Shown one piece after another: positions 26,627-32,911 of a stretch of DNA of 32,911 nucleotides (position 1 is its first letter; the number at the start of each line of letters is the position of its first letter). The DNA comes from Leptospira sp. (lineage in GTDB: Bacteria > Spirochaetota > Leptospiria > Leptospirales > Leptospiraceae), in NCBI GenBank assembly GCA_027533185.1, contig JAPZTS010000035.1:1-32911 (forward strand), read 5' to 3'. The translations under genes were made by a program, and so were the position numbers. A model generated the notes under the pieces. That model worked only from the letters and a program-made list of their open reading frames with translations, had not been told where the DNA came from and did not search any database.

Positions 26627-27400
26627 TTACTTTCTAAAGGAAGGGAGTTTGATCAGATCACAGGTTTCATCCACAAATTCCTGAAATTCGCGGAGTCCCT
26701 CCATTATCGACCGACCCTCTAAAACTGTGGCTTTTTCGAACCTAGGATTGAACTTAAGGGGTTCTTCCATATTCATAATGACATTCACTCCTTCATGAAT
26801 GTCCGCATTCACTGCCTTCAAAAACTCCTGAAACTTTGTCATAGTTTCAAATGACTCAGCAATAAAGATGCGAGATTGTTTGTTTTTCATTCGAGAGAGC
26901 TGTTCACGAAACTCCTGTTTGTCTGCTGCCGCATATTCTTCTACTGTCTCCACGAGAATCTTCATATTGCGTCTGAGATTTTCCATGTATTTTAGTACGG
27001 TATCCCTTTCTGTAGCGTGAGAATAATCAAACTTAATGTGAGCATCTCCTAAGATAGGAATATATTCTAAATCCATAATATTTATCAAGGTACCAATTTG
27101 GTTGATCTCACTGTCATTAGAATTGGGGGAAATTTTCATCACAGGATATTGAGATATGATTTTATGTTTAACTTTTGAAGGATCTTCGGCTCTAGCCTTT
27201 ACATTTCGAATCGTCTGCTCTAAGTTATCTGGAACTCCTTCTGGAGAGACCTCTTGCATTCTTTTTCGATACCTTTCAATATCAAATGCAACACGTTCTT
27301 TTTGAAGGTCGTTTTTGGCATTTTTTTCAATTTTTTCGAGGTTTCGAAGCATCTTCTGAAGTTTCGAAAGTTCATAAATCTGTTCTTGGGAAAGAGGCAT
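26627..27400 (-). CDS. Coiled-coil protein of unknown function
   Basis: This 257-residue protein has no signal peptide or membrane segment, so it is likely cytoplasmic. Residues about 4-65 are strongly charged helix with heptad-like spacing, and a second helical charged region follows about 125-185. A middle stretch (about 85-120) looks more globular. I do not recognise a family. The start is the ATG at 27398-27400, which overlaps the TAA of the upstream gene (TAATG), a form of tight translational coupling; a TTG at 27409 is less likely. The bactofilin gene follows. Confidence 0.72.
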   Translation of the reverse strand: MPLSQEQIYELSKLQKMLRNLEKIEKNAKNDLQKERVAFDIERYRKRMQEVSPEGVPDNLEQTIRNVKARAEDPSKVKHKIISQYPVMKISPNSNDSEINQIGTLINIMDLEYIPILGDAHIKFDYSHATERDTVLKYMENLRRNMKILVETVEEYAAADKQEFREQLSRMKNKQSRIFIAESFETMTKFQEFLKAVNADIHEGVNVIMNMEEPLKFNPRFEKATVLEGRSIMEGLREFQEFVDETCDLIKLPSFRK

Positions 27401-28590
27401 TAATCCCAACCCTTGGGTAGCTGAATTCGAATTTTCCGATCTTGTAAGGCAATTTCAATACATTCTGCCAAATCAGATTTACCAGTTCGATGCAGCACTT
27501 TCGCATAAAAATACAATGATATTGGTAAGTATTTCAATCTACCTGCTCGTTCGTAGTGATCTAAAAAGAGAGAATCTTCTTTTTTACGAAAGTAAACTGT
27601 TGCCAATAAGAGATTTGCTATGTATGAGTAAGGCATTTGCTTTTGTTTGGTAAGTAGTTGGTCGAAGAACTCCTGCCCTCCAGCATCATATCCATTGACG
27701 ATTTCCAACAAAGGATCCATTTGTAAGTTTAAGTCATATCCCAGAGTTTCGGACTGCCTCCATTCTCCGCGAAGGGATACAGCCAATTTTTCCTTGTAAG
27801 ATAAAAATTCCTCATTGGTTAAATATTTTTTTGCCTGACGGAGGGCATAAAAAGCAGGAAGTTTTCCAATCGAAACATCTAAAAAATATTCCTTTTCCCA
27901 ATCTAAAAATTCGGCATACAAACCAAGGAGGAACTTCCAAATCCGAAAACTCTTTTCACCGACAAGGAGATTGCGCTCGATAAGGGAAAAAAGAACTCCA
28001 CCCACTTGCCAAAATCCTTTTTCAAAAAGGGATTCAATTAAGATTTCAATCCCTTGTTCAGACAGAATTCCATTGGAAAAGTCAACTAATGCATGCAATG
28101 CGGAGTCTGAAAAGGGAACCGAATCCTTTCTCCACCCAAGAGCATTCAAAAATCGTTTACAATCGTCCGTGAGACCAAATGTGTTTTCGGAAAGGATCAC
28201 CCAACTGGAAAAATCCTCTACCCTCCCGATATACAAAAAGCTAAATCCCAAAAGTTCAAAATCTTCGCGGTCTAATTCTTCAAATTCATGATTTTTGCAT
28301 CTTTCCCATATCGTATCTAGGGTAGATATTGGAAATTCACCAGGGGAAACCAACAAAGGCTCATGGAATGTGGCTTTCCCGTAATTTTCACCTAAAATGG
28401 AACAAAGGTTGATCCCACCATAAAAATCTGTCGATATATAGGTTAAGTAGTTTGCAAAACGTTCCCCGCTTCCCTGGAAGAAGGAACGCAATTCGCTCCA
28501 TACAGATTCATGGGATGTTTCTTCCTTTTGTGGAAAATACTCCAATCGGATCTCGGGCCAAGAAAGTTTCATTTCGGTTTGTGAGCTCAT
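27400..28590 (-). CDS. Large helical protein of unknown function, TPR-like C-terminus
   Basis: I do not recognise this 396-residue protein. It has no signal peptide or clear membrane segment and is predicted helical over most of its length; the C-terminal part (SYIANLLLATVYFRKKEDSL and LKYLPISLYFYAKVLHRTGK) looks like TPR helix pairs. The frame is open from a TTG at 28659, which would overlap the divergent lytic transglycosylase gene by 22 bases; I take the ATG at 28588-28590, which has GGAAGG about 10 bases upstream. That binding site sits in a perfect palindrome (28594-28609). A Met six codons further in (28572) is also possible. Stop overlaps the start of the next gene (TAATG). Confidence 0.7.
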   Translation of the reverse strand: MSSQTEMKLSWPEIRLEYFPQKEETSHESVWSELRSFFQGSGERFANYLTYISTDFYGGINLCSILGENYGKATFHEPLLVSPGEFPISTLDTIWERCKNHEFEELDREDFELLGFSFLYIGRVEDFSSWVILSENTFGLTDDCKRFLNALGWRKDSVPFSDSALHALVDFSNGILSEQGIEILIESLFEKGFWQVGGVLFSLIERNLLVGEKSFRIWKFLLGLYAEFLDWEKEYFLDVSIGKLPAFYALRQAKKYLTNEEFLSYKEKLAVSLRGEWRQSETLGYDLNLQMDPLLEIVNGYDAGGQEFFDQLLTKQKQMPYSYIANLLLATVYFRKKEDSLFLDHYERAGRLKYLPISLYFYAKVLHRTGKSDLAECIEIALQDRKIRIQLPKGWD

Positions 28591-28593
28591 GAG

Positions 28594-28609
28594 GAGGGAA
28601 CCTTCCCTC
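28594..28609. promoter_or_regulatory. Perfect palindrome covering a candidate ribosome binding site
   Basis: GAGGGAA-CC-TTCCCTC is fully self-complementary. It lies between two divergent starts (28590 minus and 28638 plus), 4 bases from the minus-strand ATG, and contains the only purine-rich site available to that gene. It may bind a regulator or fold in the mRNA and hide the binding site. Confidence 0.45.
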
Positions 28610-28637
28610 TTTAAATTCGTAATACTAGGAAGTATGC

Positions 28638-30905
28638 ATGAGGCATTTTTGGTTAGCAAGTAGAATTCTTCTGGTTTTGATCTTTCCCCTACATTCAGAA
28701 ACCAATCTACACTATCTTATTAAATCCCACCAATGGTCAGAAATTGAATCCCTTTTCAAATCGAACTCGCCCTCAAAAGAAAGTGAGGTTTATAGTTTAA
28801 TTGAATTCCACGAAAAATCACCTAACGGGAATCGAGAGACCAGACTGCGTTATCTGATATCGCTTGTCCGTGGGTCGTTCGTTACAGATACATCGGCAAA
28901 CGAAGTAAAAAAAATACTCACTCAAACTATGCCAACTCCAACAACTCTTTTTAAACTTAGTTATTGGAAGCTATATACAGAAATTTCTGATAAAAATCTC
29001 CTCTCAAATGAGGAAAAGATTTTATATTTATCGAGACTTGTGTTTGAAGAAGACCCTATCATCCGAAGGATGTTGGATGAAAGAATTCGACTTCTTTCCC
29101 TATCCAATCAATATTCTGAAATCATAAAAACTCTCGAGTCTGTTCCTGATTCATTAAGGTTGTTTTTGTTTACGCCTGATACTCTGATTCGCCTTGGAAA
29201 AGCAAAACTCATGTCAGGTGATGAGAAAGGTGGAATCGAAGAATGGATCAAATGCCTCTCGAAAGAGGGAACCCAAGATTCAACAGTGCTTTCTATTTTC
29301 ACCGAATGGGGACAATTGAAAGGAACCAATTTTTATCAAAAACTCGCACCTCCGGATCTTTCCTTACTCGTCTCCGCTATACCAAAAAAAGATAGGGAGT
29401 CCATATTTAAATCTAGACCTGATCTGTTTTCAACGAGATTGTCTTATTACGAAGGATTTAAAAATCTTACGCTCCAGCTAGCAAAACTCGATAAACCGAA
29501 CGAACTGATAAAAACCCTCCAATCGAATCGGAGTTTTACAGATTTTGATTCCGCATGGACTGTTGTCCTCGCCGAACAATTCTACCAACAACAGAAACCT
29601 CGTACAGCCATAGAAATCTTAAAGTCTTTCCCTGGCAAGGATGCAGGCTATTATCGTATTTTTACAGCGAGTTATGAAAAACTTGGTGATTCAAATTTAT
29701 ATTTTGAAAATTTGATATCTTACTTAAGTAAGTTCCCGTACAATCTTTTTTACCAAGATCGGCTTATTGATTTTTTAGTAATCCGAAATGGATCATCTCT
29801 TAGATATGCAGATAAATCCAAATTTGAAAAAGCAATTTCAGAAATACCAAACCTTCCAGTAAAAGGAAGGCTTGTATATTGGTATCTAAGATCGCTCAAA
29901 GAAAATGGCGAAATCGACTTACTTAAAAAAGAATTAAAGCGATACTACATTTATTGCCCGGGATCATATTATACGCGCGTTATACGGGAAGAGTTTATCG
30001 ATCTTATCAAACAGAGTTCTAAACCCGATAACCCCACTTATAACAAAGATTCGCTCTTTGAATACCTCTCTTATACTGCAGGAATCCCTGAAGAATCTTC
30101 CTCTCTTGTTGGAAAAAATTTAGGATTTGTATATCCAAAAGAATCCTATGATCTAAGCAATCGACTTTCCAATATGAGTTCAAAAGTACAAGGAAATCGA
30201 ACTTTAAACCAAGCGAAGGACTACTTCCGTGTGGGAGAAGACAATCTTGGACTGATACTGGTAAATTATTATGTAAAAAAAGAAAATCTCACGGAAGAAG
30301 AAAAAGATGAGATTCTAGTTGGGATTGGCGATGCATCACATAACACATACTACTCAGCGTTTCACACTCGTTCTTTACTAAAAAGACATATGATACCAGA
30401 CGATCCAATTATTATACCCACAGCCCTCTCACAAAAGATTTATCCAAGACCTCATAGGAATTTGGTGGAAACTTATGCAAAAGAAAATGGTATTTCTGAA
30501 GATCAAGTCTATGCCCTTATGCGCCAAGAATCCTTTTTTAAAGAAACCGCAACGTCGAGATCGAACGCTCGTGGGCTGATGCAAATAATGCCTGCAACAG
30601 GAAGAGAGCTTGCGAATCGTATGGGTATCACGAGTTATTCCCTTTACGAACCAAATACCTCCATTCGTTTGGGGACAAAATTTTTAGCCTACCTGCTTAA
30701 ATCCAATGAGAATGAATTGAAATGGGCATCTATCGCGTACAACGGAGGACCAGGCAACCTTCGAAAGTGGAAAAAACAAGTCTACCGAGGAGATTTTAAC
30801 CACTTTTTGGAGGATCTTCCCGTTAAGGAGTCGCGGGATTATTGCCGAATCGTTGTCTCAAATTACTACGCCTACGATATCATGAAAAAATACCACAAAC
30901 TGTAA
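28638..30905 (+). CDS. Soluble lytic murein transglycosylase-like protein (Slt family)
   Basis: This 755-residue secreted enzyme cleaves peptidoglycan between N-acetylmuramic acid and N-acetylglucosamine, forming 1,6-anhydro ends. A signal peptide covers residues 1-20. The middle (about 60-590) is a long helical superhelix like the doughnut part of Slt70, with TPR-like pairs. The catalytic SLT domain is at about 610-750: the catalytic glutamate is E631 in LMRQESFF, followed by SRSNARGLMQIMPATG and later AYNGGPGN, all conserved in Slt. AGGAAG lies 5 bases before the ATG. It is divergent from the helical-protein gene and is followed by citrate synthase after 69 bases. Confidence 0.92.
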   Translation: MRHFWLASRILLVLIFPLHSETNLHYLIKSHQWSEIESLFKSNSPSKESEVYSLIEFHEKSPNGNRETRLRYLISLVRGSFVTDTSANEVKKILTQTMPTPTTLFKLSYWKLYTEISDKNLLSNEEKILYLSRLVFEEDPIIRRMLDERIRLLSLSNQYSEIIKTLESVPDSLRLFLFTPDTLIRLGKAKLMSGDEKGGIEEWIKCLSKEGTQDSTVLSIFTEWGQLKGTNFYQKLAPPDLSLLVSAIPKKDRESIFKSRPDLFSTRLSYYEGFKNLTLQLAKLDKPNELIKTLQSNRSFTDFDSAWTVVLAEQFYQQQKPRTAIEILKSFPGKDAGYYRIFTASYEKLGDSNLYFENLISYLSKFPYNLFYQDRLIDFLVIRNGSSLRYADKSKFEKAISEIPNLPVKGRLVYWYLRSLKENGEIDLLKKELKRYYIYCPGSYYTRVIREEFIDLIKQSSKPDNPTYNKDSLFEYLSYTAGIPEESSSLVGKNLGFVYPKESYDLSNRLSNMSSKVQGNRTLNQAKDYFRVGEDNLGLILVNYYVKKENLTEEEKDEILVGIGDASHNTYYSAFHTRSLLKRHMIPDDPIIIPTALSQKIYPRPHRNLVETYAKENGISEDQVYALMRQESFFKETATSRSNARGLMQIMPATGRELANRMGITSYSLYEPNTSIRLGTKFLAYLLKSNENELKWASIAYNGGPGNLRKWKKQVYRGDFNHFLEDLPVKESRDYCRIVVSNYYAYDIMKKYHKL

Positions 30906-30909
30906 AAAA

Positions 30910-30956
30910 TGGCTTTTCCTTGGCTTTTCCCCCGTCTATCTTAAAAAAAAGATAGA
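30910..30956 (+). promoter_or_regulatory. gltA leader: tandem 10-mer and perfect 8-base dyad
   Basis: TGGCTTTTCC occurs at 30910-30919 and again at 30921-30930, a period of one helical turn. Just after, TCTATCTT (30935-30942) and AAGATAGA (30949-30956) form perfect arms around six A residues, ending 18 bases before the citrate synthase ATG. It may be a regulator site or leader hairpin, or a weak terminator for the upstream gene, though no T-run follows. Confidence 0.4.
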
Positions 30957-30974
30957 TAAGAAACAGGAGAAGGT

Positions 30975-32261
30975 ATGTCCGAAAAGGCTATTCTTAAAGT
31001 GGACGGAAAGGAGTTTGAACTCCCGATTTTAGTTGGAAGCGAAGATGAAAAGGCAATTGATATCACAAAATTGCGCCAACTCACAGGTTATGTTACCATT
31101 GATTCCGGGTATTTGAATACAGGAGCTTGTACTAGCTCGATCACATTTCTAGATGGTGAACAAGGGATTCTTAGATACAGAGGTATTCCCATTGAGGACC
31201 TCGCGGCAAAATCTACATTTACCGAAGTTGCTTATCTTCTGATTTATGGCAAATTACCCAATGATGCAGAACTAAAGACGTGGAATAGTTCTATCACAAA
31301 GCACACCATGATCCATGAGGATCTCAAACGATTGTTCAATGGATTTCCAAAAGATGGACACCCTATGGCGATCATGTCTTGTATGATGGGTTGCCTATCC
31401 ACCTATTACCAAGACTCATACGATCCAATGAACGAGGAACATAGGGAGATATCTATCATCCGACTTCTTGCAAAATTTCCAACGATTGCAGCGTACGCTT
31501 ACAAAAAGTCGATTGGCCAGCCCATCATCCACCCACTCAATCATTTAGATTACGCAAGTAACTTTCTCAATATGATGTTTGCGGTCCCTGCGGAAGACTA
31601 TCATATCGATCCAGAAATTGTTTCGGCTTTAAATTTACTCTTGATTTTACATGCGGATCACGAACAAAACTGTTCTACATCTACAGTTCGTTTGGTGGGT
31701 TCATCCCTAGCCAATCTTTATGGGGCAATTTCCGCAGGTATCCTTGCTCTTTGGGGACCTCGACATGGTGGTGCCAACCAAGAAGTTTTAGAAATGTTAG
31801 AAGGGATCAAAAAAAGTGGTCTCTCTGTCAAAAAGATCGTTGAACAGGCCAAAGATAAGAACTCTAGCTTTCGATTGAATGGATTCGGCCATAGAGTTTA
31901 TAAAAACTTTGACCCAAGAGCAAAAATCATCAAGGTTGCTTGTGATAAAGTTCTCAACAAATTAGGAATCAAAGACCCTCTTCTTGATATTGCAAAAGAA
32001 CTCGAAGAAGCGGCGTTAAACGATCCTTATTTCGTAGAAAGAAAACTCTATCCAAACGTTGACTTCTACTCAGGTATCATCTACCGAGCGCTGGGAATCC
32101 CAACCAATATGTTTACAGTTATGTTTGCAATGGGAAGATTGCCAGGCTGGATTGCACAGTGGAAAGAGATGATTGAAGATCCAAGCCTCAAGATCGGTCG
32201 TCCTAGACAGATCTATACTGGACCTAAGGAAACTCCGTACGACAAAGCTAAAAAAGGCTAA
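30975..32261 (+). CDS. gltA: Citrate synthase (hexameric, type II)
   Basis: This enzyme condenses oxaloacetate with acetyl-CoA to citrate at the entry of the TCA cycle. The 428-residue length and N-terminal beta-rich domain (ITKLRQLTGYVTIDSGYLNT) are as in E. coli-type GltA. Active-site residues are visible: the His in NCSTSTVRLVGSS/ HADHEQN region, the His in ALWGPRHGGANQ, the His in FGHRVYKNFDPRA and the Asp in NVDFYSGI. The RYRGIPIEDLA segment is also typical. ACAGGAGAAGGT precedes the ATG. Hexameric enzymes are often inhibited by NADH; whether this one is cannot be read. A 9-base-pair hairpin with a GAAA loop begins 10 bases after the stop. Confidence 0.96.
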   Translation: MSEKAILKVDGKEFELPILVGSEDEKAIDITKLRQLTGYVTIDSGYLNTGACTSSITFLDGEQGILRYRGIPIEDLAAKSTFTEVAYLLIYGKLPNDAELKTWNSSITKHTMIHEDLKRLFNGFPKDGHPMAIMSCMMGCLSTYYQDSYDPMNEEHREISIIRLLAKFPTIAAYAYKKSIGQPIIHPLNHLDYASNFLNMMFAVPAEDYHIDPEIVSALNLLLILHADHEQNCSTSTVRLVGSSLANLYGAISAGILALWGPRHGGANQEVLEMLEGIKKSGLSVKKIVEQAKDKNSSFRLNGFGHRVYKNFDPRAKIIKVACDKVLNKLGIKDPLLDIAKELEEAALNDPYFVERKLYPNVDFYSGIIYRALGIPTNMFTVMFAMGRLPGWIAQWKEMIEDPSLKIGRPRQIYTGPKETPYDKAKKG

Positions 32262-32270
32262 CACCTCTTT

Positions 32271-32292
32271 GGGGCAAGGGAAACCTTGTCCC
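32271..32292 (+). promoter_or_regulatory. Strong GNRA-loop hairpin over the start of the 7TMR-DISM gene
   Basis: GGGGCAAGG (32271-32279) pairs with CCTTGTCCC (32284-32292) around a GAAA tetraloop; nine pairs with one G-T. The ribosome binding site AAGGG and the TTG start codon at 32286 both lie within it. No T-run follows, so it is a poor terminator for gltA; it could limit translation of the downstream gene or protect the gltA mRNA end. Confidence 0.5.
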
Positions 32293-32911
32293 GATCCATC
32301 CTCCCCGTGAGATCTTTATTCCTAATCTTTCTCTTTCACTCACTCTGGCTCTTTCCTGTCGTAGGTGAGGACAGGAAGGAGCTGGATGGTAAAAAAATTA
32401 CCGACCAGTTTTCTTACAAAATTGACTCAAAAAAAAACCTAGAATTCCTTGAGATACAAAATCGGTCAGACTTTCTTCCCATCCAAGATGAGTTCGTCAA
32501 CTTTGGGTTTGTAACAGGAAATCTTTGGTTAAAGTTACCCAATTCAAAGTCCCTACCCCATCTCGAAAACTACCTTCTATTTCTCAATGCTCAAAACATC
32601 GATTCCATTCAGATCTTTTACCAAACAAACTCCGGAGAATGGAAAGAAGATAGTTCTGGACATATCGTTCCTATGTCCAAACGGTTTTTCCCACATAGGA
32701 ATTTTATATTTCAACTTAAGGATATCGGGACTGAATCTCCTATCTATCTGAAAGTAAACTCAGACATCTCGATACAATTCTCAATACGTTTAATTCAAGA
32801 AGAATCCTTACAAAAAGAAGATTACACAAAACAATGGATATATGGCTTATTTTTCGGTTCTTTATTTTTGATTTTTTTGTATAATATTGCCGTTTCCTTC
32901 TTTGTTCGAGA
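32286..32911 (+). CDS. 7TMR-DISM-type sensor protein, partial (3' end outside window)
   Basis: The frame is open to the window edge, showing about 208 codons. A signal peptide (about residues 8-27, ending near PVVG) is followed by a region about 30-175 that resembles the extracellular 7TMR-DISMED2 domain: NFGFVTGNLWLKLPN, LLFLNAQNIDSIQIFY, a GHIVPMSKRFFPHRNFIF stretch and PIYLKVNSDISIQF. A first transmembrane helix then begins (WIYGLFFGSLFLIFLYNIAV). Such proteins sense carbohydrates or other ligands and end in cyclase, kinase or phosphatase domains; the output lies beyond the window. Start choice: TTG at 32286 has AAGGG 5 bases upstream; GTG at 32307 also gives a signal peptide but no binding site. 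Confidence 0.8.
   Translation, partial: MSRSILPVRSLFLIFLFHSLWLFPVVGEDRKELDGKKITDQFSYKIDSKKNLEFLEIQNRSDFLPIQDEFVNFGFVTGNLWLKLPNSKSLPHLENYLLFLNAQNIDSIQIFYQTNSGEWKEDSSGHIVPMSKRFFPHRNFIFQLKDIGTESPIYLKVNSDISIQFSIRLIQEESLQKEDYTKQWIYGLFFGSLFLIFLYNIAVSFFVR

Overview
The window looks like chromosomal DNA of a spirochaete, most likely Leptospira and probably the saprophytic (biflexa-like) part of the genus. That assignment rests on AT-rich coding sequence, a SpoIIE-type phosphatase with a GAGGAL-type metal loop and a TPR tail, a bactofilin, malate:quinone oxidoreductase, and several long proteins with no family I recognise. No 16S rRNA or other decisive marker is present, so genus is an inference. There are no tRNAs, rRNAs, CRISPR arrays, insertion sequences or phage genes.

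Layout. 1-1897: a secreted or outer-membrane protein of unknown function and a SAM-methyltransferase-like protein. 1932-4726: a divergent pair, a membrane metallophosphoesterase (-) and malate:quinone oxidoreductase (+). 4978-11650: three genes joined by ATGA overlaps, encoding a HAMP/SpoIIE/TPR membrane phosphatase, an orphan ABC-type substrate-binding protein fused to TPRs, and a TonB-dependent receptor with an extra N-terminal domain. This is the most interesting part. 11663-14860: an OmpA-like protein (-) and a soluble GAF-GAF-SpoIIE phosphatase (+). 14949-17157: a MATE transporter and a gamma-carbonic-anhydrase-like protein (-), separated by a GC-rich structured element. 17315-22763: the 2-oxoglutarate dehydrogenase complex in the order E2-E3-E1. 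22832-28590: a mostly tight minus-strand run with a DegT aminotransferase, a small membrane protein, PdxA, bactofilin and two unknown proteins. 28638-32261: a Slt-type lytic transglycosylase and citrate synthase. 32286 to the end: the 5' part of a 7TMR-DISM sensor gene.

How the genes work together. Citrate synthase, 2-oxoglutarate dehydrogenase and malate:quinone oxidoreductase cover three TCA steps of an aerobic respiratory metabolism. The TonB operon probably joins outer-membrane uptake to a periplasmic binding protein and to a membrane phosphatase that could report ligand state to the cytoplasm; this coupling is inferred from gene order and domains only. Bactofilin and Slt are envelope-shape and peptidoglycan functions. 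Several intergenic regions carry perfect dyads or hairpins that are candidate operators, terminators or translation-control elements. All functional calls come from reading motifs; no database search was run.
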